DNA of 64,000 nucleotides from Carallia brachiata (lineage: Eukaryota > Streptophyta > Magnoliopsida > Malpighiales > Rhizophoraceae): assembly GCA_021464245.1 (NCBI GenBank), contig JADCRB010000039.1, forward strand, positions 65,130 through 129,129, written 5' to 3'. The position numbers were made by a program, and so were the translations under genes. Positions 10,382 through 23,330 of the stretch are shown here, piece by piece (within the stretch, counting starts at the first letter, position 1; every line of letters starts with the position of its first letter). The notes beneath the pieces are model-generated. The model was not told the origin of the DNA. It was given only the letters and a program-made list of their open reading frames with translations, and did no database searches.

Positions 10382-11722
10382 GTGGAAAAGTGCTTGAAGG
10401 CAACATATTTTAAAGAAGATGCCATTTGGTACCTTGATAGTGGATGTGCAAGGCATATGACCGGAGAAGCATCATTTTTCTCCACACTAAAAAGCAAGGA
10501 TGGAGGATGTGTCACGTTTGGAGACAATGGAAAAGGCAAAATCATTGGAGTTGGCACTATAGGTAACAATGTATCAAGTTTTATTGAGGATGTTGCTTTG
10601 GTAAGTGGTTTAAAGCACAACTTAATTAGCATTAGCCAATTGTGTGATAAAGGTTTTGAGGTATTATTCAAACTGAGTTGTGAAGTCTATGATCCCCATA
10701 CTAAAGCATTGAGATTTGTAGGAAAAAGAAAAGGAAATGTGTATGTGCTTACTTTAAATGATTTGTTTTCAAATGACATATGCTTTGTTTCTTTAAAAGA
10801 AGAAGAACCTTGGATTTGGCATAGAAAGCTTGGACATGCTAGCATGAATATCATTTCAAAATTATCTAAGCTTGATTTAGTGAGAGGTTTACCAAAGCTT
10901 AGGTATGAAAAGAATAAGTTGTGTGATGCATGTGCTAAAGGTAAGCAAACAAAAACTTCTTTCAAAACAAAAAATTGTGTTTCCACTTCAAAAATTTTAG
11001 AATTGCTTCATATTGATTTGTTTGGTCCTACTAGAACTAAAAGTTTGGGTGGAAAACAATATGGTCTTGTGATTGTTGATGACTATTCTAGATTTACTTG
11101 GGTATTCTTTCTTGCATGTAAAAGTGAAGCCGTGAATGCCTTCATTAATTTTGGTCGAAAGATTCAAAATGAAAAAGGGATGAAGATCGTAAGCATAAGG
11201 AGTGACCATGGTAAGGAGTTTGAAAACCTTGGCTTCCAACAATTTTGTGAAGAAGTTGGGGTATCTCACAATTTTTCGGCTCCTAGAACTCCCCAACAAA
11301 ATGGTGTTGTGGAAAGGAAAAATCGGACTTTGGAGGAAATGGCAAGGACTATACTTTGTGAAAATACCCTACCTAAATATTTTTGGGCGGAGGCTATAAA
11401 TACTTCTTGTTATATTCTTAATAGAACTTTAATTCGTCCTTTTTTAAACAAAACTCCTTATGAATTATTTGTAGGAAGAAAGCCTAATATTAGTTATTTT
11501 CATCCTTTTGGTTGTAAATGTTATGTTCTTAACAATGGAAAAGACTCTCTTGGAAAGTTTGATGCCAAGAGTGATGAAGGTATTTTCTTAGGATACTCTC
11601 TCACATCTAAGGCTTATAGAGTTTTCAATAAGAGAACTTTGGTAGTTGAAGAGTCAATTCATGTTATTTTTATGATTCTAACCCTTCTCCAAAGGAAGAA
11701 AAAGATTTTGTCAATGATGTAG
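10382..11722 (+). pseudogene. pol: pol part 1: aspartic protease and integrase
   Basis: A 446-residue open frame with a GTG at its first codon, so it is part of a longer polyprotein and not a separate gene. The protease has the WYLDSGC active-site motif (Asp19). The GAG-pre-integrase zinc domain has His147, His152, Cys181 and Cys184. The integrase core has the D,D-35-E triad Asp212, Asp275 and Glu311. The GKFDAKSDEGIFLGYS motif follows at about residues 391-406. Integrase inserts the cDNA into the host genome; the protease cuts the polyprotein. A one-base shift near 11670, just after the VEESIHVIF motif, makes the last 16 or so residues (MILTLL onward) aberrant and separates this part from RT. 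All visible catalytic residues are intact. Confidence 0.93.
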
Positions 11723-13521
11723 GTAAACATGGAGGTTACTACACGGATGAAGAAGATGAAGATATCGAGTTTCTACACTCAAATGAAGAGACACCTCAAG
11801 AGACTCTATATGAAGTGGTTAGAGAAGAAATCCAACAACAAGAACCACCTTGTGAGATAAGGGAACCTCTTGGAAAAAGAGATAGAAGGTATGTGGAAGG
11901 AAATACCATTTTAGGTGATCCTTCCCATGGGGTAAGAACTCGTTCAAGTATTAGCAATATTTGTATGTTTTCATCTTTTACCTCTCAAATCGAACCTAAA
12001 AACATCGATGAAGCACTTCAAGATAGTGATTGGATAATAGCCATGCAAGAAGAATTAAATCAATTTGAACGAAGCCAAGTATGGACTCTTGTTCCAAGAC
12101 CTCTTGATAGATCAATCATAGGAACTAAATGGGTCTTTAGAAATAAAATGGATGAGCATGGAACTATAGTAAGAAATAAGGCAAAATTAGTAGCTCAAGG
12201 GTATTGTCAACAAGAAGGCATAGATTATGATGAAACTTATGCTCCGGTGGCTAGACTTGAAGCAATTAGACTTTTGATTGCATTTGCTTGTTACATGGAT
12301 TTTACTTTATATCAAATGGATGTCAAAAGTGCTTTCCTAAATGGTTTTATAAATGAAGAAGTTTATGTAGAACAACCACCCGGTTTTGAGGATGCAAATT
12401 TTCCAAATTATGTTTTTAAACTTAAAAAGGCTTTATATGGACTCAAACAAGCACCAAGAGCTTGGTATGAAAGGCTTTCCAACTTTCTTTTGGAGAAAGG
12501 CTTTGAAAGAGGTAAGGTTGATACTACTTTATTCATCAAAATTAATGGAAAAGATATATTAATAGTTCAAATATATGTAGATGATATTATATTTGGTTCT
12601 ACTAATGATGGCCTTTGCAAAGAATTTTCTAAGCTAATGCAAAGTGAATTTGAGATGAGTATGATGGGAGAACTAAACTACTTCTTGGGACTTCAAGTTA
12701 AACAAACCAAATATGGAACCTTCATCAATCAAGAAAAGTATGTGAGGGACTTACTCAAGCGGTTTGGAATGAATGAAGCCAAGTCCGCCTCAACACCAAT
12801 GAGCACTTCCACAAGGTTAGATAAAGATGAAAAAGGTAAATCCGTGGATACTAAATTTTATCGTTCAATGATTGGCTCACTTCTTTACCTAACGGCTAGT
12901 AGACCGGATATCATGTTTAGTGTGTGTCTTTGTGCTAGATTTCAAGCATCTCCAAAGGAATCTCATCTAGTTGCAGTAAAAAGAATTTTTAGATACTTGA
13001 ATGACACACCTAATTTAGGATTATGGTATCCTAAAGAATCAAACTTTAAGTTGCATGCTTTTTCGGATGCCGATTTTGGTGGATGCAAGATTGATAGAAA
13101 AAGCACCTCCGGGACTTGTCATTTTTTAGGATCAATGCTTATTTCATGGGCTAGCAAAAAGCAAAATAGTGTAGCACTATCTACCACGGAAGCCGAATAT
13201 GTTGCGATAGGAAGTTGTTGTGCTCAAGTTTTATGGATGAGTCAACAACTTATGGATTATGGTCTTAACATGAAGGAGGTTACCATCAAGTGTGACAACA
13301 CAAGTGCAATAAACTTGACCAAAAATCCCATCCATCACTCTAGAACAAAGCATATTGATATTAGACATCATTTCCTTAGAGACCATATTCAAAGAGGTGA
13401 TATTGTGCTTGCATTGATAGATACCAAAAATCAAGTTGCAGACATTTTCACTAAGCCACTAGCTCAAGATCAATTTTGTAATCTAAGAAAAGAATTGGCC
13501 ATGTCACACCCCATGCATTAA
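11674..13521 (+). pseudogene. pol: pol part 2: reverse transcriptase and RNase H
   Basis: The frame is open from about 11674; the first ATG is at 11815 and gives 568 residues. From that ATG, RT_copia spans about residues 85-330 with the FRNKMDEHG and LVAQGYCQQEGIDYDETYAPV motifs, Asp169 in MDVKSAFLNG and the catalytic YVDD at 254-257. RNase H spans about residues 410-550 with Asp418, Glu459 and Asp494 and a DIFTKPL tail. It copies element RNA into DNA and degrades the RNA strand. This segment is uninterrupted and ends with a normal TAA at 13519. It is called a pseudogene part only because the frameshift at about 11670 detaches it from protease and integrase and it has no start of its own. Confidence 0.94.
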
Positions 13522-14033
13522 CATATGCTTGAATGTCTTCATTTGCTTAATTTTGCATGAATGTTTGTCATTATATCTCGTCATTTTATGGCATAACAAA
13601 GTGGCCAAATTTTCAATGAAATTACTTCAAATAAATGAAGCAAATACATTGAAAACCATTTTCTATGAACATTGCATATAATACACTCTATTTTGGTTAT
13701 AGTGAAACCTTTTTGGAATTGAGGCATCATTTTCTAAATTCATATTATCCACTCTTTGCTCTAATTTAATGATTGTATTTGAACTCTACAAGGCCTACAT
13801 TTCAAAGTTATGATAACTTATATGCCTAATTGTAAATGTGAACTTGTGATGCATGCAAACATTAAGGGGGAGTCTCAATCTCTTAACCTAGTTAGCATTC
13901 ACATTTTTGGTTTCAACCATTTTTATTGATGACAAAAAGGGGGAGAAAATTAAGAGAGAGTTATCAAGAAAGAGCATTTCTAGAGGAAGCTTAGATTAAG
14001 GGGGAGCATCTATTTAAAGGTTTTGTCATCATC
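13522..14033 (+). other. Retrotransposon 3' untranslated region with extra polypurine tracts
   Basis: About 510 bp between the RNase H stop and the 3' polypurine tract, with no frame of note and no envelope-like gene. Three further AAGGGGGAG-type tracts lie at about 13863-13872, 13934-13945 and 13997-14006, besides the terminal one. Repeated polypurine tracts before the 3' LTR are, as I recall, typical of Sireviruses. In cDNA synthesis they could act as additional plus-strand primers; that is inference. Confidence 0.75.
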
Positions 14034-14046
14034 AAAAAGGGGGAGA
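14034..14046 (+). promoter_or_regulatory. Polypurine tract, plus-strand priming site
   Basis: AAAAAGGGGGAGA lies one base before the 3' LTR start at 14048. This RNase H-resistant purine run primes plus-strand DNA synthesis in LTR retrotransposons. It appears intact. Confidence 0.92.
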
Positions 14047-14047
14047 T

Positions 14048-15507
14048 TGTTGGAAAATTCACACCCCATGCATACATTAAGAAATTGTTACTAAGTGTGA
14101 ATTCATGTTTTGATGATGAGTGTTTTGATAATGAGCTATGAACCAATCTAACATAAGTACAAGTGAATTTCATTTGTATGTTCTTCAAGTATACAATTCA
14201 GGTTCAAGAAGTCCAAAGAGGTACACATATGCCATCTTACACGTGCATGGTGCATGGAAGAGAAATCACATTGGGCCTTATTAAGCTACTATCTTATAAA
14301 GACAGCATAAGAGCAAATCTGTTTGGACAGATTCCAGGTACTAAACTCACTCACTTGAGATATATTTTGGGCCTAAAATATATATATTTTGGCAGGACTA
14401 TAAGTCTAGTTTCAAATGAGCTTGGTCGTGCAATTTTTGGAGCCCTAGAGAAAAACTTATGAATTTTATACCAAGAGGGTGCAAGCTGTCAGGAACTTTC
14501 AGTGCAGATGGAGTGAATTGCAACTGCTGCCTAGCAGAGCACACGATGAATTTGAATTTGAACTTTTTTGTGTAGATTCTTCTTTTGGTCTATTAATCAA
14601 TACAAAAAGAATCACATCAAAATTCAAAGCCATCTGCAAGATATTACCGTTCTACTAAAAGTGTGCAGACTGTCTAACGGAACTTTAACGTCTGTATTCA
14701 AACATTTATTTGATTATGCTATACTCATACAAAAATATTCAAATTTGGTGGGTAGAGAGCTCTGACAGTCTAGTAAATAACAAAAAAGGAATCGCAATTT
14801 TTCAAGTTGTCTGTATCAAGTTATAGCCGTTCAACCAGAAGGTGTCAAACAAGAGAATCAATGCAAAGCTGTCAAGAGGGCAACAACAAGTTATGCATGT
14901 GCAACTCATGGCAACGGCTCTAACAAGTTGCTAACCTATCTTGCAGCTATTTAAACATCACTTGAAGATGTTTTACTTGTAAAAGAAAGTTATATTCAAG
15001 TACTACACAATCTCTCTCAAAGCAAAAATTTCTTTACTTTAAGTGCTTTCATTGTAAAACTAGCATTCAAGCTAGTAAGTTTCATTTGTATTGTAATACA
15101 TTGTGAGAATAGGTGAGAGCTCTCAAGTGGGACTTGTGAGGATCATCTTGTAAGGAGTTAGGGTTGAACTCCAAGAAGGAAAACCTAAAAGAAAAGGGAA
15201 AGTGGTGTTGACAAGTGGGACTTGTGCAACAGGCGTTTTGAAGGCGGACGCAAGGGTGTTTGCGGAGTCTTTTGTAAACTGTACGGTGGTGATTGGTGCG
15301 CCCAAAGGCACCCATAGTTGAACTCTCAAAATCTCCAAGAGAGGGATTGTTGAGAAGACCAAGGACGTAGCCATGAACCTTGTAAAAATCGGTATTATAT
15401 TTTTCTTTCAATCTCTTGTTTACATTCATTTGCATAAATTTTTAATTGAGGATTTCATTGGTAAAGTCTATTCACCCCCCTTCTAGGCTTCACCCAAGGG
15501 ACCAACA
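14048..15507 (+). repeat. 3' long terminal repeat (1,460 bp)
   Basis: It runs from TGTTGGAAAATTC to GGGACCAACA and is collinear with 7088-8559. The TATA-like box (14948-14955) and the CpG cluster (about 15233-15303) are present. Differences from the 5' copy are scattered substitutions and small indels, for example a shorter AAAGCAAAAATTTC where the 5' copy has AAGGAACAAAAAAACTTTC, and loss of five bases (TTGGT in the 5' copy at about 8424-8428) near 15374. Equal LTRs at insertion imply these differences arose afterwards. Confidence 0.95.
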
Positions 15508-15512
15508 TATTA
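15508..15512. repeat. Right target-site duplication, TATTA
   Basis: It directly follows the terminal CCAACA of the 3' LTR and equals 7083-7087. The satellite resumes at once with GTTGCATAAG, in phase with the interrupted monomer. Confidence 0.9.
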
Positions 15513-18500
15513 GTTGCATAAGACCATCTGTGGCATGAACATAGAGGCTAAATCACATCATTTCTTACAAATAAGTGATTTTCATTGATTTTAATGGCTT
15601 CTTTAACCCAAATTGAACTTAAATGAAGCACAAATGCTTACAAAAACCTCTAATTTCAATGCAAAAAGCATTTTTAACATGTTTTGGGGTATTAAATGCT
15701 TTCAATACCCTCCAATAAGTGTGCAATTGATCATAATTTGCATATATTAGTTGCATAAGAGCATTTGTGGCATGAATAAAGAGGCTAAATCACTTCATTT
15801 CTTGCAAATAAGTGATTTTCATTGATTTTAATAGCTTATTTAACCCATAGTGAATTTAAATAAAGCACAAATGCTTACAAAAACATTTAATTTCAATGCA
15901 AAAAGCATTTTTAACACGTTTTGGGGTATTAAATGCATTCAATACCCTATAATAAGTGTGCAATTGATCATAATTTGCATTTATTAGTTGCATAAGACCA
16001 TTTGTCGCATGAACATAGAGGCTAAATCACATCATTTCTTACAAAGAAGTGATTTTCATTGATTTTAATGGCTTATTTAACCCAAATTGAACTTAAATGA
16101 AGCATAAATGCTTACAAAAACCTTTAATTTCAACGCAAAACGCATTTTAAACACGTTTTGGGGTATTAAATGCATTCAATACACTCCAATAAGTGTGCAA
16201 TTGATCATAATTTGCATTTATTAGTTGCATAAGACCATTTGTGGCATGAATATAGAGGCTAAATCACATCATTTCTTACAAATAAGTGATTTTCATTGAT
16301 TTTAATGGCTTATTTAACCCAAATTGAACTTAAATGAAGCACAAATGCTTACAAAAATCTTTAATTTCTATGCAAAAAGCATTTTTAACATGTTTTGGGG
16401 TATTAAATGCATTCAATACCCTCCAATAACTGTGCAATTGATCATAATTTGCATATATTAATTGCATAAGAGCATTTGGGGCATGAATAAAGTAGCTAAA
16501 TCACTTCATTTCTTGTAAATAAGTGATTTTCTTTCATTTTAATGGCTGATTTAACCAAAATTATGCTTAAATGAATCATAAATGGTTAAAAAAAAACCTT
16601 TAATTTCAGTGTAAAAAGCATTTTTAACATGTTTTAGGTATTAAATGCATTCAATACCCTCCAACAAGTGTGCAATTGATCATAATTTGCATTTATTAGT
16701 TGCATAAGACCATTTGTCGCATAAACATAAAGGCTAAATCACATCATTTCTTACAAATAAGTAATTTTCATTGATTTTAATGGCTTATTTAACCCAAATT
16801 GAACTTAAATGAAGCACAAATACTTACAAAAATCTTTAATTTCAATGCAAAAAGCATTTTTAACACGTTTTTGGGTATTCAATGCATTCAATACCCTCCA
16901 ATAAGTGTGAAATTGATCATAATTTGCATTTATTAGTTGCATAAGACCATTTGTGGCATGAACATAGAGGCTAAATCACATCATTTCTTGGAAATAAGTG
17001 ATTTTCATTGATGTTAAGAGCTTATTTAACCCAAATTGAACTTAAATGAAGCACAAAGGCTTACAAAAACCTTTAATTTCAATACAAAAAGCATTTTTAA
17101 CACGTTTTTGGGTATTAAATGCATTCAATACCCTCCAATAAGTGTGCAATTGATCATAATTTGCATTTATTAGTTGCATAAGACCATTTGTGGCATGAAC
17201 ATAGAGGCTAAATCACATCATTTCTTACAAATAAGTGATTTTCATTGATTTTAATTGCTTCTTTAACTCAAATTGAACTTAAATGAAGCACAAATGCTTA
17301 CAAAAACCTCCAATTTCAATGCAAAAAGCATTTTTAACATGTTTTGGGGTATTAAATGCTTTCAATACCCTCCAATAAGTGTGCAATTGATCATAATTTG
17401 CATATATTAGTTGCATAAGAGCATTTGTGGCATGAATAAAGAGGCTAAATCACTTCATTTCTTGCAAATAAGTGATTTTCATTGATTTTAATAGCTTATT
17501 TAACCCATAGTGAATTTAAATAAAGCACAAATGCTTACAAAAACATTTAATTTCAATGCAAAAAGCATTTTTAACACGTTTTGGGGTATTAAATGCATTC
17601 AATACCCTCTAATAAGTGTGCAATTGATCATAATTTGCATTTATTAGTTGCATAAGACCATTTGTCGCAAGAACATAGAGGCTAAATCACATCATTTCTT
17701 ACAAATAAGTGATTTTCATTGATTTTAATGGCTTATTTAACCCAAATTTAACTTAAATAAAGCACAAATGCTTACAAAAACCTTTAATTTCAACGCAAAA
17801 CGCATTTTAAACACGTTTTGGGGTATTAAATGCATTCAATACACTCCAATAAGTGTGCAATTGATCATAATTTGCATTTATTTGTTGCATAAGACCATTT
17901 GTGGCATGAATATAGAGGCTAAATCACATCATTTCTTACAAATAAGTGATTTTCATTGATTTTAATGGCTTATTTAACCCAAATTGAACTTAAATGAAGC
18001 ACAAATGCTTACAAAAATCTTTAATTTCAATGCAAAAAGCATTTTTAACATGTTTTGGGGTATTAAATGCATTCAATACCCTCCAATAACTGTGCAATTG
18101 ATCATAATTTGCATATATTAGTTGCATAAGAGCATTTGGGGCATGAATAAATGAGCTAAATCACTTCATTTCTTGTAAATAAGTGATTTTCTTCTTTCAT
18201 TTTATTAATGGCTGATTTAACCAAAATTGCTTAAATGAATCATAAATGGTTAAAAAAAAACCTTTAATTTCAGTGTAAAAAGCATTTTTAACATGTTTTG
18301 GGTATTAAATGCATTCAATACCCTCCAACAAGTGTGCAATTGATCATAATTTGCATTTATTAGTTGCATAAGACCATTTGTCGCATGAACATAAAGGCTA
18401 AATCACATTTCTTACAAATAAGTAATTTTCATCATTGATTTTAATGGCTTATTTAACCCAAATTGAACTTAAATGAAGCACAAATACTTACAAAAACTTT

Positions 18501-21500
18501 AATTTCAATGCAAAAAGCATTTTTAACACGTTTTTGGGTATCATGCATCAATACCCTCCAATAAGTGTGAATTGATCATAATTTGCATTTATTAGTTGCA
18601 TAAGACATTTGTGGCATGAACATAGAGGCTAAATCACATCATTTCTTGGAAATAAGTGATTTTCATTGATGTTAATGCTTATTTAACCCAAATTGAACTT
18701 AAATGAAGCACAAAGGCTTACAAAAACCTTTAATTTCAATACAAAAAGCATTTTTAACACGTTTTTTGGGTATTAAATGCATTCAACACCCTCCAATAAG
18801 TGTGCAATTGATCATAATTTGCATTTATTAGTTGCATAAGACCATTTGTGGCATGAACATAGAGGCTAAATCACATCATTTCTTACAAATAAGTGATTTT
18901 CATTGATTTTAATTGCTTCTTTAACTCAAATTGAACTTAAATGAAGCACAAATGCTTACAAAAACCTCTAATTTCAATGCAAAAAGCATTTTTAACATGT
19001 TTTGGGGTATTAAATGCTTTCAATACCCTCCAATAAGTGTGCAATTGATCATAATTTGCATATATTAGTTGCATAAGAGCATTTGTGGCATGAATAAAGA
19101 GGCTAAATCACTTCATTTCTTGGCAAATAAGTGATTTTCATTGATTTTAATAGCTTATTTAACCCATGTGAATTTAAATAAAGCACAATGCTTACAAAAC
19201 ATTTAATTTCAATGCAAAAAGCATTTTTAACACGTTTTGGGGTATTAAATGCATTCAATACCCTCTAATAAGTGTGCAATTGATCATAATTTGCATTTAT
19301 TAGTTGCATAAGAACCATTTGTCGCATGAACATAGAGGCTAAATCACATCATTTTTACAAATAAGTGATTTTCATTGATTTTAATGGCTTATTTAACCCA
19401 AATTGAACTTAAATGAAGCACAAATGCTTACAAAAACCTTAATTTCAACGCAAAACGCATTTTAAACACGTTTTGGGGTATTAAATGCATTCAATACACT
19501 CCAATAAGGTGCAATTGATCATAATTTGCATTTATTAGTTGCATAAGACCATTTGTGGCATGAAATAGAGGCTAAATCACATCATTTCTTACAAATAAAG
19601 TGATTTTCATTTGATTTAATGGCTTATTTAACCCAAATTGAACTTAAGAAGCACAAATGCTTACAAAAATCTTTAATTTCAATGCAAAAAGCATTTTTAA
19701 CATGTTTTGGGTATTAAATGCATTCATACCCTCCAATAACTGTGCAATTGATCATAATTTGCATATATTAGTTGCATAAGAGCATTTGGGGCATGAATAA
19801 AGGAGCTAAATCACTTCATTTCTTGTAAATAAGTGATTTTCTTTCATTTTAATGGCTGATTTAACCAAAATTATGCTTAAATGAATCATAAATGGTTAAA
19901 AAAAAACCTTTAATTTCAGTGTAAAAAGCATTTTTAACATGTTTTGGGTATTAAATGCATTCAATACCCTCCAACAAGTGTGCAATTGATCATAATTTGC
20001 ATTTATTAGTTGCATAAGACCATTTTGTCGATGAACAAAGGCTAAATCACATCATTTCTTACAAATAAGTATTTTCATTGATTTTAATGGCTTATTTAAC
20101 CCAAATTGAACTTAAATGAAGCACAAATACTTACAAAAACCTTTAATTTCAATGCAAAAAGCATTTTTAAAACACGTTTTTGGGTATTAATGCATTCAAT
20201 AACCCTCCAATAAGTGTGAAATTGATCATAATTTGCATTTATTAGTTGCATAAGACCATTTTGGCATGAACATAGAGGCTAAATCACATCATTTCTTGGA
20301 AATAAGTGATTTTCATTGATGTTAAGCTTATTTAACCCAAATTGAACTTAAATGAAGCACAAAGGCTTACAAAACCTTTAATTTCAATACAAAAAGCATT
20401 TTTAACACGTTTTTGGGTATTAAATGCATTCAAATACCCTCCAATAAGTGTGCAATTGATCATAATTTGCATTTATTAGTTCATAAGACCATTTGTGGCA
20501 TGAACATAGAGGCTAAATCACATCATTTCTTACAAATAAGTGATTTTCATTGATTTTAATTGGCTTCTTTAACTCAAATTGAACTTAAATGAAGCACAAA
20601 TGCTTACAAAACCTCAATTTCAATGCAAAAAGCATTTTTAACATGTTTGGGGTATTAAATGCTTTCAATACCCTCCAATAAGTGTGCAATTGATCATAAT
20701 TTGCATTATTAGTTGCATAAGAGCATTTGTTGGCATGAATAAAGAGGCTAAATCACTTCATTTCTTGCAAATAAGTGATTTTCATTGATGTTTAATAGCT
20801 TATTTAACCCATAGTGAATTAAATAAAGCACAAATGCTTACAAAAACATTTAATTTCAATGCAAAAAAGCATTTTTAACACGTTTTTGGGGTATTAAATG
20901 CATTCAATACCCTCTAATAAGTGTGCAATTGATCATAATTTGCATTTATTAGTTGCATAAGACCATTTGTCGCATGAACATAGAGGCTAAATCACATCAT
21001 TTCTTACAAATAAGTGATTTCATCATTGATTTTAATGGCTTATTTAACCAAATTGAACTTAAATGAAGCACAAATGCTTACAAAAACCTTTAATTTCAAC
21101 GCAAAACGCATTTTAAACAGTTTTGGGGTATTAAATGCATTCAATACTCCAATAAGTGTGCAATTGATCATAATTTGCATTTATAGTTGCATAAGACCAT
21201 TTGTGGCATGAATATAGAGGCTAAATCACATCATTTCTTACAAATAAGTGATTTTCATTGATTTTAATGGCTTATTTAACCCAAATTGAACTTAAATGAA
21301 GCACAAATGCTTACAAAAATCTTTAATTTCAATGCAAAAAGCATTTTTAACATGTTTTGGGGTATTAAATGCATTCAATACCCTCCAATAACTGTGCAAT
21401 TGATCATAATTTGCATATATTAGTTGCATAAGAGCATTGGGGCATGAATAAAGGGCTAAATCACTTCATTTCTTGTAAATAAGTGATTTTTTTTCATTTT

Positions 21501-23329
21501 AATGGCTGATTTAACCAAATTAACTTAAATGAATCATAAATGGTTAAAAAAAACCTTTAATTTCAGTGTAAAAAGCATTTTTAACATGTTTTGGGTATTA
21601 AATGCATTCAATACCCTCCACAAGTGTGCAATTGATCATAATTTGCATTATTAGTTGATAAGACCATTGTCGCATGAACATAAAGGCTAAATCACATCAT
21701 TTCTTACAAATAAGTAATTTTCATTGATTTTAAATGGCTTATTTAACCCAAATTGAACTTAATGAAGCACAAATACTTACAAAAACTTTAATTTCAATGC
21801 AAAAAGCATTTTAACACGTTTTTGGTATTCAATGCATTCAATACCCCCAATAAGTGTGAAATTGATCATAATTTGCATTTATTAGTTGCATAAGACCATT
21901 TGTGGCATGAACATAGAGGCTAAATCACATCATTTCTTGGAAATAAGTGATTTTCATTGATGTTAAGAGCTTTTAACCCAAATTGAACTTAAATGAAGCA
22001 CAAAGGCTTACAAAAACCTTTAATTTCAATACAAAAAGCATTTTTAACACGTTTTGGGTATTAAATGCATTCAATACCCTCCAATAAGTGTGCAATTGAT
22101 CATAATTTGCATTATTAGTGCATAAGACCATTTGTGGCATGAACATAGAGGCTAAATCACATTCATTTCTTACAAATAAGTGATTTTCATTGATTTATGG
22201 CTTCTTTAACCAAATTGAACTTAAATGAAGCACAAATGCTTACAAAAACCTTTAATTTCATGCAAAAAGCATTTTTAACATGTTTTGGGGTATTAATGCT
22301 TCAATACCCTCCAATAAGTGTGCAATTGATCATAATTTGCATATTAGTTGCATAAGCATTTGTGGCATGAATAAAAGGCTAAATCACTTCATTTCTTGCA
22401 ATAAGTGATTTTCATTGATTTTAATAGCTTATTTAACCCTAGTGAACTTAAATAAAGCACAAATGCTTACAAAAACCTTAATTTCAATGCAAAAAGCATT
22501 TTTAACACGTTTTTGGGTATTAAATGCATTCAATACCCTCTAATAAGTGTGGCATTGATCATAATTTGCATTTATTAGTTGCATAAGACCATTTGTCGCA
22601 TGAACAATAGAGGCTAAATCACATCATTTCTTACAAAGTGATTTTCATTGATTTTAATGGCTTATTTAACCCAAATTGAACTTAATGAAGCACAAATGCT
22701 TACAAAACCTTTAATTTCAACGCAAAACGCATTTTAAACACGTTTTGGGGTATTAAATGCATTCAATAACCTCCAATAAGTGCAATTGATCATAATTTGC
22801 ATTTATTATTGCATAAGACCATTTGTGGCATGAATATAGAGGCTAAATCACATCATTTCTACAAATAAGTGATTTTCATTGATTTTAATGGCTTATTTAA
22901 CCCAAATTGAACTTAATGAAGCACAAATGCTACAAAAATTTAATTTCAATGCAAAAAGCATTTTTAACATGTTTGGGGTATTAAATGCATTCAATACCCT
23001 CCAATAACTGTGCAATTGATCATAATTTGCATATATTAGTTGCATAAGAGCATTTGGGGCATGAATAAAGGAGCTAAATCACTCATTTCTGTAAATAAGT
23101 GATTTTCTTTCATTTTAATGGCTGATTTAACCAAAATTATGCTAAATGAATAATAATGGTTAAAAAACCTTTAATTTCATGTAAAAAGCATTTTTAACAT
23201 GTTTTGGGTATTAAATGCATTCAATACCCTCCAATAAGTGTGCAATTGATATAATTTGCATTATTAGTTGCATAAGACCATTTGTCGCATGAACATAAGG
23301 GCTAAATCACATCATTTCTTACAATAAGT
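15513..23329 (+). repeat. Seven-monomer higher-order repeat, about 1.65 kb, nearly five copies
   Basis: Using the TTAATGGCTT/TTAATTGCTT plus CTTTAAC marker, copies start at 15591, 17251, 18909, 20556 and about 22196. The spacings are 1660, 1658, 1647 and 1640 bp. Each copy contains the same seven monomer types in order, including one with TTTAACCCATAGTGAATTTAAATAAAGC, one with CAACGCAAAACGCATTTTAAACACG, and one with GGCTGATTTAACCAAAATT and AGTGTAAAAAGCAT. Copies 1 and 2 are clean. From about 18180 onward one-base deletions and 3-4-bp microduplications increase until the N at 23330, which accounts for the shrinking period. Confidence 0.92.
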
Positions 23330-23330
23330 N
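23330..23330. other. Single N, probable assembly joint
   Basis: It falls inside the AAGTGATTTT motif and about 10 bp are missing. The left side is indel-rich copy 5 of the seven-monomer repeat. The right side is clean and of another arrangement. Confidence 0.8.

Larger units (their letters stand above)
7088..15507 (+). mobile_element. Ty1-copia LTR retrotransposon, Sirevirus-like, decayed
   Basis: An 8,420-bp element with two long direct LTRs starting TGTTGG and ending CCAACA, a tRNA primer site next to the 5' LTR, a polypurine tract next to the 3' LTR and a 5-bp target duplication. The internal order is gag, protease, integrase, reverse transcriptase, RNase H, which defines Ty1-copia rather than gypsy. 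Long LTRs, a gag with a coiled-coil extension, repeated polypurine tracts and a CpG cluster in the LTR suggest the Sirevirus (SIRE/Maximus) lineage; that placement is inference. No envelope-like frame lies between RNase H and the 3' LTR. By a rough manual alignment the LTRs differ at about 30 substitutions and 15 small indels, so the insertion is not brand new. Several frameshifts in gag and one in pol make independent transposition unlikely. Confidence 0.96.

Noticed and set aside
10300..11299. Minus-strand frames opposite pol (10300-10671, 10687-10986, 10997-11299)
   Set aside because: They are antisense shadows of the protease-integrase coding sequence, which has clear catalytic motifs on the plus strand.
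13522..14033. Envelope-like gene expected in some Sireviruses
   Set aside because: Only about 510 bp lie between RNase H and the polypurine tract, with no open frame of useful length.
14163..14765. Plus- and minus-strand frames of 65-99 codons in the 3' LTR
   Set aside because: The 5' LTR has no equivalent intact frames because of small indels, so there is no sign of conserved coding.
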